A stretch of 64,000 nucleotides of DNA from Halopseudomonas xinjiangensis (GCF_900104945.1 NZ_LT629736.1:3003001-3067000), one strand, 5' to 3'; positions 30,772-39,893 are shown, counted from the stretch's first letter. Translations and numbers: made by a program. The notes: generated from the letters alone by a model not told the origin.

Positions 30772-31164
30772 ATGCACGATGTAGACAAGGATCCGGTCCC
30801 GAAAGGAGATCTGGCGCTCAAGGTCACCGCGCTTCCGCGCGACTGCAACAGCTTCGGCGACATATATGGCGGCTGGCTGGTATCGCAGATGGACGTGGCC
30901 GGCACCGGCACCGCTTCGCGCATCGCTCGCGGGCGCGTCGCCACGGTAGCGATCGATCGCATGGGCTTCATGGTGCCGGTCCCGGTTGGCGCACAGCTGG
31001 CTTTTCATTGCCACGTGCTGGACATCGGCCGCAGCTCGATCAAGATCTGTGTTGAAGTCTGGAGCGAAGACCTCGCCCACGATGACAGCCGCAAGGTGAC
31101 CGAGGCCGTGTTCGTCTTCGTCGCTATCGACGACCGGGGTCGCACGCGCATCATTCCGTCCTGA
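30772..31164 (+). CDS. Acyl-CoA thioesterase (YciA-like hotdog)
   Basis: A 130-residue single hotdog-fold protein starting MHDVDKDPVPKGDLALKV. The motif NSFGDIYGGWLVSQMDVAG contains the conserved Asp of YciA-type thioesterases, and VATVAIDRMGFMVPVPVG follows. It should hydrolyse acyl-CoA in the cytosol. The in-frame start at 30700 lies in the upstream gap and was rejected. Confidence 0.88.
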   Translation: MHDVDKDPVPKGDLALKVTALPRDCNSFGDIYGGWLVSQMDVAGTGTASRIARGRVATVAIDRMGFMVPVPVGAQLAFHCHVLDIGRSSIKICVEVWSEDLAHDDSRKVTEAVFVFVAIDDRGRTRIIPS

Positions 31165-31269
31165 CGGCTGCACCGGTCGGCGATCGGCTCGCCTTCCCTT
31201 ACCGGCTTGTCCGGCTCGGCAGACCCGCGCGCAGCGTTTATCGATGACAGGAAACAGGGCAAAAACCGC

Positions 31270-32343
31270 ATGCCGCGCAATTCAGCTCCAACCAGTCCCA
31301 ATCAACCCATGCCCATGGGTATATTCGAACGCCATCTGACCTGGTGGGCCCTGTTGTGCATCGTCGCCGGCACACTGCTCGGACTGTTCGCGCCGGACGC
31401 GGCCCAGACCATCGGGCGGCTGGAAGTCGCCCAGGTCAACATTCCGGTCGGCATCCTCATTTGGGTGATGATCATCCCCATGCTGATGAAAATCGATTTC
31501 ACCGCACTGCGCGAGGTGTACCAGCACCGCGCCGGCATGGGCGTCACCCTTACGGTGAACTGGCTGATCAAGCCTTTCACCATGGCCGCCCTGGCCTGGC
31601 TGTTCATCGACCAGCTGTTCAGGGCCTGGCTCCCCGCCGGGGAGATCGATAGCTATATTGCAGGATTGATCCTGCTGGGCGCTGCGCCGTGCACCGCCAT
31701 GGTCTTCGTCTGGTCCAACCTCTGTCACGGCAACGCCAACTTCACCCTGACGCAGGTCGCCGTCAATGACGCGATCATGATCGTTGCCTTTGCGCCGATC
31801 GTCGCGCTTCTGCTCGGTGTGTCGGCGATTCCGGTGCCGTGGGACACGCTGCTGTTGTCGGTTGCCATGTACATCGTCGTGCCGCTGATCATTGCCCAGT
31901 TACTTCGCGCACGGCTGATGCGCCGGGGCGACGCAGCCTATCAGGCGGCGCTCAGGCGTATCGGTCCGTTCGCCATGGCCGCGCTGCTACTTACACTGGT
32001 GCTGTTGTTCTCGTTCCAGGGCCTGACGCTCATCGCCCAGCCGCTGATCATCGCCCTCCTGGCCGTGCCGATCCTGCTGCAAACGCTGTTGATCGCCGCG
32101 CTGGGCTACTGGCTCTGCCGACAGTTGAAGGTGCGGTACGATGTCGCCGGTCCGGCAGCCATGATCGGCGCCTCCAACTTTTTCGAGCTGGCCGTTGCCG
32201 TAGCAATCGCCTTGTATGGCTTCAACTCCGGCGCCGCGCTGGCCACCGTGGTCGGCGTGCTGATCGAAGTGCCGGTCATGCTCTGGCTGGTACGCATGAT
32301 CCGCCGGAGCCGTGGCTGGTACGAAGCCCGTGCCCTTCGCTAA
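31270..32343 (+). CDS. acr3: ACR3 family arsenite exporter
   Basis: A 357-residue ten-helix transporter. Family features are the N-terminal IPVGILIWVMIIPMLMKIDF, the transport-motif Cys in GLILLGAAPCTAMVFVWSNL and ASNFFELAVAVAIALYGF. ACR3 proteins extrude arsenite using the proton gradient. No arsR, arsC or arsH is beside it. Starts at ATG 31270; the TTG start at 31207 is unlikely. Confidence 0.9.
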   Translation: MPRNSAPTSPNQPMPMGIFERHLTWWALLCIVAGTLLGLFAPDAAQTIGRLEVAQVNIPVGILIWVMIIPMLMKIDFTALREVYQHRAGMGVTLTVNWLIKPFTMAALAWLFIDQLFRAWLPAGEIDSYIAGLILLGAAPCTAMVFVWSNLCHGNANFTLTQVAVNDAIMIVAFAPIVALLLGVSAIPVPWDTLLLSVAMYIVVPLIIAQLLRARLMRRGDAAYQAALRRIGPFAMAALLLTLVLLFSFQGLTLIAQPLIIALLAVPILLQTLLIAALGYWLCRQLKVRYDVAGPAAMIGASNFFELAVAVAIALYGFNSGAALATVVGVLIEVPVMLWLVRMIRRSRGWYEARALR

Positions 32344-32364
32344 CCCTCTTTTGGAACGCACCTG

Positions 32365-32925
32365 ATGAGCGGCCGACTCGCCTCGTATGCCCTGCGCCTT
32401 TCCCGCCTGATCGATTCGGCCAATGCCCTGCTCGGCCGGAGCGTCGCCTGGCTGTCAGTGCTGCTGGTGTCGCTGACCTGTGCCGTGGTGGTGCTGCGCT
32501 ATGCCTTCGGTATCGGCGCCACCGCCACTCAGGAACTGGTCATGTACGCCCACGCCCTGGTGTTCATGGGCGCAGCGGCCTGGGCGGTGCAGCGCGATGC
32601 GCATGTCAGGGTGGATATCTTCTTTCGCAGGCAGAATCCTCGGCGCCAGGCGCTGACCGATCTGCTCGGCACGCTGCTGCTGATGCTGCCGATGTGCCTG
32701 TTCCTCGCCTGGACCTGCTGGGACTACGTCGCCGTATCCTGGGCGCGCGGTGAGCGTTCGGCCGATGCCGGCGGCCTGCCCTTCGTCTATCTACAAAAGA
32801 GCATCATTTTGCTGCTGGTCGGCAGTCTCCTGCTGCAAGCGCTGTCGCAAATCATCAAGACGCTATGCGTACTGACCGGCCACCTGTCCACCCACCTGCA
32901 ACCTGACCACGCCGAGGCACTGTAA
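32365..32925 (+). CDS. TRAP transporter small permease subunit
   Basis: A 186-residue protein with four membrane segments, the DctQ topology. The segment YAFGIGATATQELVMYAHALVFMGAAAWAVQ (about residues 49-79) is typical of the mannitol/chloroaromatic (FcbT2-like) subtype. Its stop overlaps the start of the large subunit by one base (TAATG). The substrate is unknown, probably an organic acid. Confidence 0.92.
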   Translation: MSGRLASYALRLSRLIDSANALLGRSVAWLSVLLVSLTCAVVVLRYAFGIGATATQELVMYAHALVFMGAAAWAVQRDAHVRVDIFFRRQNPRRQALTDLLGTLLLMLPMCLFLAWTCWDYVAVSWARGERSADAGGLPFVYLQKSIILLLVGSLLLQALSQIIKTLCVLTGHLSTHLQPDHAEAL

Positions 32926-34301
32926 TGGGTCCAGAATTCATGGCAGTGCTGCTGTTCGTATGTCTGTGCCAGGCGCTGATGGCTGGCTTCCCGGTTGCGT
33001 TCACACTGGGCGGCGTGTCGCTGCTGTTCGCCGGCGTCGGTTCGCTGACCGGCACCTTCGAGCCAAGCTTCTTCGGCGCCCTGCCCAGCCGCCTGTTTGG
33101 CACCATGAACAACCAGACGCTGCTGGCCGTGCCGCTGTTCGTGTTCATGGGCGTGATGCTGGAAAAGTCGCGCATCGCCGAAGACCTGCTGGATGCCATG
33201 TCGCGGCTGTTCGGCGGATTGCGGGGCGGGTTGGCGATATCGGTCTGCCTGGTGGGCGCGCTGCTCGCCGCCAGCACCGGCATTGTCGGCGCCACCGTGG
33301 TTACTCTCGGCCTGCTGGCGCTGCCGACCATGCTGCGCCGTGGCTACGATCCGGCGCTGGCCACCGGCACACTAGCCGCGACCGGCACCCTGGGTCAGAT
33401 CATTCCGCCGTCAATCGTGCTGGTACTGCTGGGTGATGTGCTGTCCAGCGCCTATCAACAAGCGCAGCTGCGCATGGGTATCTTCTCGCCCAAGACGGTC
33501 ACCGTGGGCGACCTGTTCATCGGCGCACTTTTGCCGGGCCTGCTGCTGGTAGGCCTGTATCTGCTGTATCTGATCGGCATGGCGATCTTCAAGCCCAAGG
33601 CGCTGCCGGCGCTACCGGCGGAAGAACGCGGTCAGGTCAGCGTTGCCCAGTTACTGACCAGCCTGGTGCCGCCGCTCCTATTGATCATGTCGGTGCTCGG
33701 CTCGATCCTGGCCGGTATCGCCACACCGACCGAGGCCGCCGCCGTCGGCGCACTGGGCGCGGGCGTTCTAGCCGCGTTCAAGCGCCAGCTGAACCTGCAG
33801 CGCGTGCGCGAAGTCGCCTACGCCACCACCGAGATCAGCGCCATGGTATTCCTGATCCTCATCGGTGCCTCGATCTTCTCGCTGGTGTTCCGCGGCTTCG
33901 GCGGGGAAGACCTGATTCACGAAGTATTCGCCCAGCTGCCGGGCGGCGCCTTTACCGCCACGTTGCTGGTCATGCTGGTCATCTTCCTGCTCGGCTTCAT
34001 TCTCGACTTTATCGAGATCACCTTCGTCGTCGTGCCCATCGTCGGCCCGGTGTTGCTGGCCATGGGCATCGACCCGATCTGGCTCGGCGTGATGATCGCG
34101 CTGAACCTGCAGACTTCCTTTCTCACCCCGCCCTTCGGCTTCTCGCTGTTCTATCTGCGAAGTGTGACGCCGTCGAGCGTGCCGACTGCCGCCATTTATC
34201 GCGGCGTGTTACCGTTCATTGCGATACAGATACTGATGCTGGCGATTGCCGCGCTATGGCCGGGGCTGATCACCTGGCTACCAGAGACATTAGGACGCTA
34301 G
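32925..34301 (+). CDS. TRAP transporter large permease subunit
   Basis: A 458-residue DctM-type permease with about 12 hydrophobic segments, including TGTLAATGTLGQIIPPSIVLVLLG and the C-terminal NLQTSFLTPPFGFSLFYLRSV. It is the sodium-coupled translocating subunit and of the FcbT3-like subtype. The matching periplasmic receptor type is at 45960-47078, about 11.7 kb away. Confidence 0.94.
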   Translation: MGPEFMAVLLFVCLCQALMAGFPVAFTLGGVSLLFAGVGSLTGTFEPSFFGALPSRLFGTMNNQTLLAVPLFVFMGVMLEKSRIAEDLLDAMSRLFGGLRGGLAISVCLVGALLAASTGIVGATVVTLGLLALPTMLRRGYDPALATGTLAATGTLGQIIPPSIVLVLLGDVLSSAYQQAQLRMGIFSPKTVTVGDLFIGALLPGLLLVGLYLLYLIGMAIFKPKALPALPAEERGQVSVAQLLTSLVPPLLLIMSVLGSILAGIATPTEAAAVGALGAGVLAAFKRQLNLQRVREVAYATTEISAMVFLILIGASIFSLVFRGFGGEDLIHEVFAQLPGGAFTATLLVMLVIFLLGFILDFIEITFVVVPIVGPVLLAMGIDPIWLGVMIALNLQTSFLTPPFGFSLFYLRSVTPSSVPTAAIYRGVLPFIAIQILMLAIAALWPGLITWLPETLGR

Positions 34302-34335
34302 CCGCATGCGGTCAGCTCCCGCTCAAGGATGAACG

Positions 34336-35373
34336 ATGAAACTGAACCGCACACTACTCCAAGACGCCACCGAACAGGGCCTGCTGACCGAATCGCAGGC
34401 ACAGCAGCTTTGGGATTACCTTGCTGGCCGCGCCGCGCAGACGCCGGGCCTGCGCGCCACCCATGTGCTCTATTATCTCGGCGGCTGCATCGCCATCGGC
34501 GCCATGACCCTGTTCATGACGCTCGGCTGGGAGCGCTTCGGCGGCTGGGGCATCGTCTGCATAGCACTGGCGTACGCCGCCACCGGAATCTGGCTGACCG
34601 AGTCTCTGCTACGCAAGCAGCTGGCGATGCCCGCCGGCATTACCGGGGCCTTCGTCATCGCGCTTACGCCGCTCGCCGTCTATGGTCTGCAATCCGCGCT
34701 CGAATTGTGGGCTGAAGGGCACGTGTACCGCGACTACCATCGGTTGATCGACTGGCGCTGGGTGCTCATGGAACTGGCCACCCTGGCCTGTGGGGCGGTC
34801 ATGTTGTGGCGTTACAGGCTGCCTTTTCTGGTCATGCCCTTGGCGGTCACGCTCTGGTACATGAGCATGGACCTCACGCCCTTCCTGTTTGGCGAGGAAG
34901 CAGCGGTCTGGGAGCGTCGCAAGCTGGTCTCGCTGTGTTTCGGGCTGCTGATGATTGCGTTGGCGTTTCGCGTCGATCTGCGCGCACGCGGCGATCACGA
35001 CTACGCGTTCTGGCTGTATCTGTTCGGTGTGGTGGCTTTCTGGGGTGGATTGTCTTCGATGAATTCCGACAGCGAGCTGAGCAAGTTCGCCTACCTGTGT
35101 ATCAACTTGGCGATGATCGGCGTCGGGACGCTGCTTGGCCGGCGGGTCTTCGCGGTGTTCGGCGGGCTCGGCGCCGCCGGCTACTTCGGCCATCTGGCCT
35201 ATGACGTCTTCCAGGACAGCATGCTGTTTCCCTTTGTGCTGACGTTCCTCGGCCTCGGGGTAATCTACGGGGGCACGGTATGGCAACGTCACGAGGAGCG
35301 GCTGAGCAGCAGGCTACGCGGCATGCTGCCCGCGCTGCGCGAACTGGTCGATTCGAAGGATGGAGCGGCCTGA
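34336..35373 (+). CDS. Multi-pass membrane protein of unknown function (DUF2157-like)
   Basis: A 345-residue protein. The first 35 residues form a soluble helical segment (LLTESQAQQLWDYLAGRA) like that of DUF2157 proteins. About nine hydrophobic segments follow from residue 43. The C terminus is charged. It starts 34 bp after the TRAP large permease and may be co-transcribed. No function can be assigned. Confidence 0.8.
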   Translation: MKLNRTLLQDATEQGLLTESQAQQLWDYLAGRAAQTPGLRATHVLYYLGGCIAIGAMTLFMTLGWERFGGWGIVCIALAYAATGIWLTESLLRKQLAMPAGITGAFVIALTPLAVYGLQSALELWAEGHVYRDYHRLIDWRWVLMELATLACGAVMLWRYRLPFLVMPLAVTLWYMSMDLTPFLFGEEAAVWERRKLVSLCFGLLMIALAFRVDLRARGDHDYAFWLYLFGVVAFWGGLSSMNSDSELSKFAYLCINLAMIGVGTLLGRRVFAVFGGLGAAGYFGHLAYDVFQDSMLFPFVLTFLGLGVIYGGTVWQRHEERLSSRLRGMLPALRELVDSKDGAA

Positions 35374-35676
35374 GCCGGCGTGCGGGTTGGCAGCAAACAT
35401 CAAGCAGCGGACCTCAGGCGGGGCCCGCGCTCCCCTGTGTTCCAACCCACATGATCACGTAGCACACTGAGCGCCAGCAAATCGCTGGTCACCGGCTTGA
35501 ACACCTCCGCGAGCCACCCGGTGACCACTGCTACTTACAGCACCAGGCCGGTCAGAGCTTCGAACGTAGGAGCGCCGGTAGCCTGCTCATTCCGGGAAAC
35601 GCTCAAACCCCGGTAGCTGATCCGCACCATTCATCTCACCCTGTCGCTCTGCCGTCTGGACGGGCAGTTACCTTGG
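35374..35676. other. Non-coding gap at the left edge of the accessory island
   Basis: No convincing frame on either strand. The sequence contains short GC-rich palindromic pieces but no gene, terminator or insertion sequence that I recognise. It is where the TRAP locus gives way to accessory genes. Confidence 0.5.
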
Positions 35677-36168
35677 CTACGATGGTCGCACGCTGGCTTC
35701 AATCCGGCCGCCAAAAGGCCAATTCAAAAGGCCGGCGCTATACAAGGCCCACCAGACAGCCAGGGGCTGAAAGCCCAGGCGTACCCAGTAATACCACTGG
35801 TTGGCGGGCAGACCATCCACGGTCAACCCATGAATAGCGTTATGCACATTCGCAGGGAACACCGCAACGAAGTACACCGCCAACAAAAGTCCCGCCGAGC
35901 GTCGCAATCGGGGCACCAGCAAGCCCAGCCCTCCGGCGATTTCGCAGATGCCGGTTATGGCTACCATCTGCCCTGCCCATGGCAGCCATCCCTCAACCAT
36001 GGGTACGTAGCGTTCCGGAGTGAGCAGATGGTCTGTTCCAAAAAACACTAGCGCCGCAGCCAGCGCCAGCCTCATGCATGCCTGCGGGCCACGTAGACAG
36101 CTTACGCCCAGGCGGCCGACAAGCCAGGCGAGCCCGGTAAGAACGAGCAAAAAGAGGAAGAAAACCAT
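35677..36168 (-). CDS. DoxX family membrane protein
   Basis: A 163-residue protein with about four membrane segments, typical of DoxX/DoxD-like proteins. The segment FFGTDHLLTPERYVPMVEGWLPWAG and AGGLGLLVPRLRRSAGLLLAVYF fit the family. The start at 36168 (MVFFLFLLVL) is preferred because it opens the first membrane helix; ATG at 36201 is possible. It is divergent from a TetR regulator that probably controls it. Confidence 0.82.
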   Translation of the reverse strand: MVFFLFLLVLTGLAWLVGRLGVSCLRGPQACMRLALAAALVFFGTDHLLTPERYVPMVEGWLPWAGQMVAITGICEIAGGLGLLVPRLRRSAGLLLAVYFVAVFPANVHNAIHGLTVDGLPANQWYYWVRLGFQPLAVWWALYSAGLLNWPFGGRIEASVRPS

Positions 36169-36183
36169 GGCCGACTCCGTTAA

Positions 36184-36229
36184 TGTAGACAGCGTAAACA
36201 TATAAACCTGTAAGTAGGCACTGTCAACA
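36184..36229. promoter_or_regulatory. Candidate TetR operator between doxX-like and tetR genes
   Basis: TGTAGACAG (36184-36192) and CTGTCAACA (36221-36229) form an inverted repeat with one mismatch. A shorter palindrome TGTAGAC-AGC-GTAAACA (36184-36200) overlaps the left arm. It lies in the divergent promoter gap. Confidence 0.4.
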
Positions 36230-36814
36230 TTGGAATCCAAAGTCACCGATTACCATCATGGCCAACTGCGCGGGACCCTTCTCAAGGCGGCGCGGGAGAC
36301 CCTTGAACAAAACGGCGCAAGTGCTCTCAGCCTGCGAGACCTGGCGCGCCGAATTGGCGTTTCGCACGCTGCGCCCTACCGGCACTTCGCAAGCCGTGAC
36401 GATCTACTGGCGGCATTAGCCGAAAAAGGCTTCCACGAGCTTGCGGAGCGCTTGCGCGCTGATGCGGGGAAAGGCGGAACGCTAAAGGGGATGGGGCTGG
36501 CCTATGTCGAATTCGCTACCGGCAATCCTTCGCTGTACAAGCTGATGTTCAGTCCCGGACTGGACCGAACGAAGCCCGAATCGCTGGCGGAGGCAGCCCG
36601 CAGCGCGTTCGAGCTGCTGCAGACCCAGAGCGGCTCATCCGAACGGGACCAGAGTGGCACCCTCGCTGCCTGGTCCCTGGTGCACGGACTGTCTCAACTT
36701 CTTATCGACCGACTGGTCTCAGACGAGCTTCTACAATCCGAACCGCTTTCAAGACTGGTCGAGTCCGTGCTTGGACATCTACAGGTGCCCGGAGAGGCGG
36801 AAGAATCAAGCTGA
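36230..36814 (+). CDS. TetR/AcrR family regulator with WHG-type C-terminal domain
   Basis: A 194-residue repressor. The N-terminal helix-turn-helix is in LSLRDLARRIGVSHAAPYRHF (about residues 37-57). The C-terminal part (GLAYVEFATGNPSLYKLMFSP) is typical of the WHG/TetR_C_13 domain. The start appears to be TTG at 36230; no ATG is available nearby. It likely represses itself and the divergent DoxX gene; the ligand is unknown. Confidence 0.9.
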   Translation: MESKVTDYHHGQLRGTLLKAARETLEQNGASALSLRDLARRIGVSHAAPYRHFASRDDLLAALAEKGFHELAERLRADAGKGGTLKGMGLAYVEFATGNPSLYKLMFSPGLDRTKPESLAEAARSAFELLQTQSGSSERDQSGTLAAWSLVHGLSQLLIDRLVSDELLQSEPLSRLVESVLGHLQVPGEAEESS

Positions 36815-36849
36815 TGGTGTGGGCTCGCGCGGTGACGCTGTGCCGAGCA

Positions 36850-37248
36850 TCACCCAGGAAAGCGCTCGAACTCCGGCAACTGATCCAGATGCTTCATCCA
36901 GCCCTGGCGTTCGGCGGTCTGGATCTGCACCTGGGGCGCAAGCGACTCGGGAGCGTCGAGCGTGGCGGTCTGCACGTCGACGATGCCAGGCAGATTGATC
37001 GCGTTGTAGTAGAACAGACCGGTGCCGCAGTCCGGGCAGAAGCTGCGCACCGCGCCGCCCGAGCCGTTGATGCTTTTCGGTTCGCCCTGCGTCACCGTCA
37101 GCGCTTCTTCCGGAAACATCGCCCAGGACACCGCCGGCGCCCCGGCGCTGCGCTGGCAGTCGCTGCAATGACACAGGGCAACTACATTCGGCTCACCTGA
37201 CAGTTCATAACGAATGGCCCCGCAATAACAACGTCCTGTATGGCTCAT
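36850..37248 (-). CDS. GFA family zinc protein (Mss4-like)
   Basis: A 132-residue member of the GFA (glutathione-dependent formaldehyde-activating-like) family. Zinc-ligand cysteines are seen in GRCYCGAIRYEL, ALCHCSDCQRSAG and SFCPDCGTGLFYY. Most members have no proven enzymatic activity. It is one of three intact GFA genes in the window. It is convergent with the TetR gene. Confidence 0.92.
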   Translation of the reverse strand: MSHTGRCYCGAIRYELSGEPNVVALCHCSDCQRSAGAPAVSWAMFPEEALTVTQGEPKSINGSGGAVRSFCPDCGTGLFYYNAINLPGIVDVQTATLDAPESLAPQVQIQTAERQGWMKHLDQLPEFERFPG

Positions 37249-37281
37249 GACGATTCCTCGACTGGCTGGGGTGACGTTCGA

Positions 37282-37623
37282 TCACCAGATAAATAGAACG
37301 ATAAGCATGCAAACCAGAGTGACGATTGCCGCAACCAGCCTGGTCATCGGCGAGCTACCCATCCCGTCCGCCCTACGGAGCGCGCCGGACTTCTCACGAT
37401 CCGTCTCGCTATCGGCCCGCCCTTCATAGTCGGCGATCAGTCGTTTCGCTTCCGTGACATCCTCATCAGCCACATGCACCACGGCAAAATTCTGCACCGC
37501 CATATCGCCAATCGCACCCTGCAGGTAATGCCCGCCAACGAAGGCTTCCAGCCCATGCGCCTGCAGCATGCCGGAGACGATGTGAGCTTCAGTAATATCG
37601 CTGGCGCGGTAGATGAGTTGCAT
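37282..37623 (-). CDS. DUF2007 domain protein with C-terminal membrane anchor
   Basis: A 113-residue protein. Residues 1-68 match the DUF2007 putative signal-transducing fold (MQLIYRASDITEAHIVSGML, GLEAFVGGHYLQGAIG, EAKRLIADYE). A hydrophobic C-terminal helix (RLVAAIVTLVCMLIVLFIW) follows a charged linker. Function is unknown. Confidence 0.85.
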   Translation of the reverse strand: MQLIYRASDITEAHIVSGMLQAHGLEAFVGGHYLQGAIGDMAVQNFAVVHVADEDVTEAKRLIADYEGRADSETDREKSGALRRADGMGSSPMTRLVAAIVTLVCMLIVLFIW

Positions 37624-37658
37624 CGGGATGCCCTTCGATCCAGTGAGCAGCGCAGCCG

Positions 37659-38231
37659 TCAGCTAAACAACCAACGCTGCACCAGACGGGTGTAGCGCGG
37701 CATGATCACGTACACCATCAGAAAGACGATAATCGCCGTCACCATAAGCGTAGACAAAACCCGGCTCCCCGCTATGCCAAGCAAATCGAGAGCCGGGCCC
37801 ACCAGATACGGCACGCCCAGCACCAGCGGAAAGATGGCCGACCAGGTGATCAGGTACTGCTTCCAACGCTTGGGTACTTTCGCCTTGGCTCCTTCTGGAG
37901 CGAACCAGAAGTCCAGACCACTACTGATATAGAAGTCATCCGCGCCGGCGAACAGCGGCTTGACCTTGTCGATCAGCCGCTCGCGCTCGCTCGACTGCAT
38001 CCAGTTCCGCAGATGCTCGGCCGTATCGAAGCGGATGATGATGGTATAGGTTTCGGTCAGCCTCGGAATGGGCCGCACGATATGCCAGTCCAGATGACCC
38101 GGCCATGCGCGGCAAACCGGAGCGATCTCATTCAGCCACGCCTCGTATTGCGTGTGTTTCTCGCTTTGCACGCGGTGCGTGATCACAGCCGTCGCCCCGA
38201 CGTCGCGCGGGTCAGTCGAAACCGTGGTCAT
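37659..38231 (-). CDS. Antibiotic biosynthesis monooxygenase-domain membrane protein
   Basis: A 190-residue protein. Residues 10-110 form an ABM-like ferredoxin fold (AVITHRVQSEKHTQYEAWLNE, TYTIIIRFDTAEHLRNW). Two or three hydrophobic segments fill residues 125-180. It belongs to the group of ABM-plus-membrane proteins of unknown role. It overlaps the preceding acetyltransferase gene by 20 bp, which suggests co-translation. Confidence 0.85.
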   Translation of the reverse strand: MTTVSTDPRDVGATAVITHRVQSEKHTQYEAWLNEIAPVCRAWPGHLDWHIVRPIPRLTETYTIIIRFDTAEHLRNWMQSSERERLIDKVKPLFAGADDFYISSGLDFWFAPEGAKAKVPKRWKQYLITWSAIFPLVLGVPYLVGPALDLLGIAGSRVLSTLMVTAIIVFLMVYVIMPRYTRLVQRWLFS

Positions 38232-38826
38232 GGGGCCTCCCTTGTTCGTGGCTGACAGCCTCGCCGTCGCGCTGCTCGATGGGCCGTATCACTCTGCAGG
38301 GATTGCCTGCCGCCAGCACACCCTCCGGGATGTCCCGGGTGACCACGCTTCCCGCACCGATCACCGCTTTCGCACCAATCGTCACGCCAGGGCAGATGAT
38401 CGCCCCGCCGCCGATCCAGACGTCGGAGCCTATCTCCACCGGCCTGGCGAACTCCTGCTGCCGTCGCAGCTTCGCCTCGAATGGATGAGTCGCCGTGTAG
38501 ATATGCACACCCGGACCAAGCAGCGTGAAATCGCCGATGCGCACCTGCGCCACGTCGAGCACCACACAATTGAAGTTGAAGAATACGCTTTCACCGAGCT
38601 CGATATGGCTGCCGTAATCGCAGTAAAACGGCGGCTGCATGCGCACCGTGTCGCCACCGCGGCCGAACAGTTCGGCGAGCAAGCGCCGCCCTTCCGGCTC
38701 CTGCTCGCCCAGCGTCGCGTTGAGCGCCTGGCATAGCCTGGCAGACCGATTTCGCGCCTCGACCAGCTCCGGATCAAGCGGATCGTACAGCTCGCCGCTG
38801 AGCATCTTTTCCCGTTCCGTCGCCAT
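38212..38826 (-). CDS. Sugar O-acetyltransferase (Maa/NodL-like)
   Basis: A 204-residue left-handed beta-helix acetyltransferase. It has an N-terminal Mac domain (REKMLSGELYDPLDPELVEAR), the acetyl-CoA/active-site region GPGVHIYTATHPFEAKLRR with the catalytic His, and hexapeptide repeats (IGGGAIICPGVTIGAKAVIG). It acetylates a sugar or related acceptor from acetyl-CoA; the substrate is not predictable. It may be co-transcribed with the ABM protein. Confidence 0.92.
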   Translation of the reverse strand: MATEREKMLSGELYDPLDPELVEARNRSARLCQALNATLGEQEPEGRRLLAELFGRGGDTVRMQPPFYCDYGSHIELGESVFFNFNCVVLDVAQVRIGDFTLLGPGVHIYTATHPFEAKLRRQQEFARPVEIGSDVWIGGGAIICPGVTIGAKAVIGAGSVVTRDIPEGVLAAGNPCRVIRPIEQRDGEAVSHEQGRPHDHGFD

Positions 38827-39010
38827 TCGTTGCTCTCTCCCCCGTTAATGCATTGTCTCAGCAGCTTCGACTCCACGGGCTCGAAAAAGTCAGCGGGCGC
38901 GGGCCAATGCGGGGGAAGACTCGTGGTTGGATATTTCAGCGGAGCACCGGCCTGCTAGCGGATGCACTAGGCTATGAGGCGAACACATTCACTAGCGAGG
39001 CAGATCCAAC

Positions 39011-39397
39011 ATGGACTCGGTATGCGGCGGCTGCCTCTGTGGCAAGGTGCGCTTCAAGGCAGTGGGCGGACCTGACCGTGTCGGGCTATGCCACTGCCTG
39101 GATTGCCGCAAGCACCATGGCGCGCTGTTTCACGCCTCCGCGATCTTCCCGCAGCAGGCGGTGAAAGTCGAAGGCGTCCCGCATAGCTATGCGGGGCGCT
39201 ACTTCTGCCCAGATTGTGGGTCGTCCGTGTTCTCGCGTACGGGCGATGAAGTGGAGGTCAATCTGGGCTCCCTGGATGAGACGGATCGGTTTACGCCGAG
39301 TTATGAGTTGTGGACGGTGCGGCGGGAGGGGTGGTTGCCGGTGTTTCCGGTCGAGCGGCGGTATGAGGGGGATCGCGAGCCAGAAGACCGCAGTTGA
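39011..39397 (+). CDS. GFA family zinc protein
   Basis: A 128-residue GFA-family protein with zinc-ligand clusters GGCLCGKVRF, GLCHCLDCRKHHGALF and YFCPDCGSSVFSR. Its sequence from about 39070 onward is closely related to the decayed copy at 40290-40660, so the two arose by duplication. The role is unknown. Confidence 0.9.
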   Translation: MDSVCGGCLCGKVRFKAVGGPDRVGLCHCLDCRKHHGALFHASAIFPQQAVKVEGVPHSYAGRYFCPDCGSSVFSRTGDEVEVNLGSLDETDRFTPSYELWTVRREGWLPVFPVERRYEGDREPEDRS

Positions 39398-39514
39398 GTA
39401 CGGCTTCTCAAGGCCGAAAGAATGAATCGGTCGGCCTGGAACCCATCTAAACCGGCTCGGCATCGTACCGCTGTCAGCGGCTAGCTTGATCGGGGATGCG
39501 AGTGCGGCGCCTCG

Positions 39515-39830
39515 TTACCCATGGGCCAGCTTAAGACCGACGATACCCGCGCAAATCAACCCTAAGCTCACCAGCTTGAGAACGTCTGCCGACTCGCCGA
39601 ACAAAACCATGCCCAGCGAGGCCGTACCGACGGCACCGATACCCACCCATATCGCATAGGCTGTCCCGACAGGCAGCGTTTTCAGGGCCAAGCCTAGCAA
39701 CAGGAAACTGGCGAGCAGACAGCACACCGTTCCGACCGAGGGCCAGAGTTTCGTGAAACCATCGGTACTTCAGCCCGATCGCCCAACCAATCTCCAACAG
39801 GCCGGCTACAAACAAAATGATCCAACTCAT
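39515..39830 (-). pseudogene. gdx: Guanidinium exporter Gdx/SugE, frameshifted
   Basis: A small multidrug resistance-family gene of the guanidinium-exporter (SugE/Gdx) type. The first frame encodes MSWIILFVAGLLEIGWAIGL then KY. The rest (DGFTKLWPSVGTV... to ...GIVGLKLAHG) is in another frame. The break is at about 39764, where TACCGAT replaces an expected TAC-ACC-GAT. Adding two bases restores 105 residues, exactly the SugE length. The change is a two-base deletion or an assembly error. A guanidine-II riboswitch lies upstream. Confidence 0.88.
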
Positions 39831-39847
39831 ACTCGTCTCAGTTGGCG

Positions 39848-39893
39848 ATGGGTCGTCCCCGAACGGAATCGAGAGGTGAGGTCGTCCTCACTT
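39848..39893 (-). promoter_or_regulatory. Guanidine-II (mini-ykkC) riboswitch
   Basis: On the minus strand two hairpins carry the diagnostic ACGA loop: GTGAGG-ACGA-CCTCAC (39891-39876) and GGGG-ACGA-CCC (39860-39850), with 15 nt between. The second hairpin ends 19 nt before the gdx start codon. This is the known mini-ykkC architecture, which turns on translation when guanidinium binds. Confidence 0.88.
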
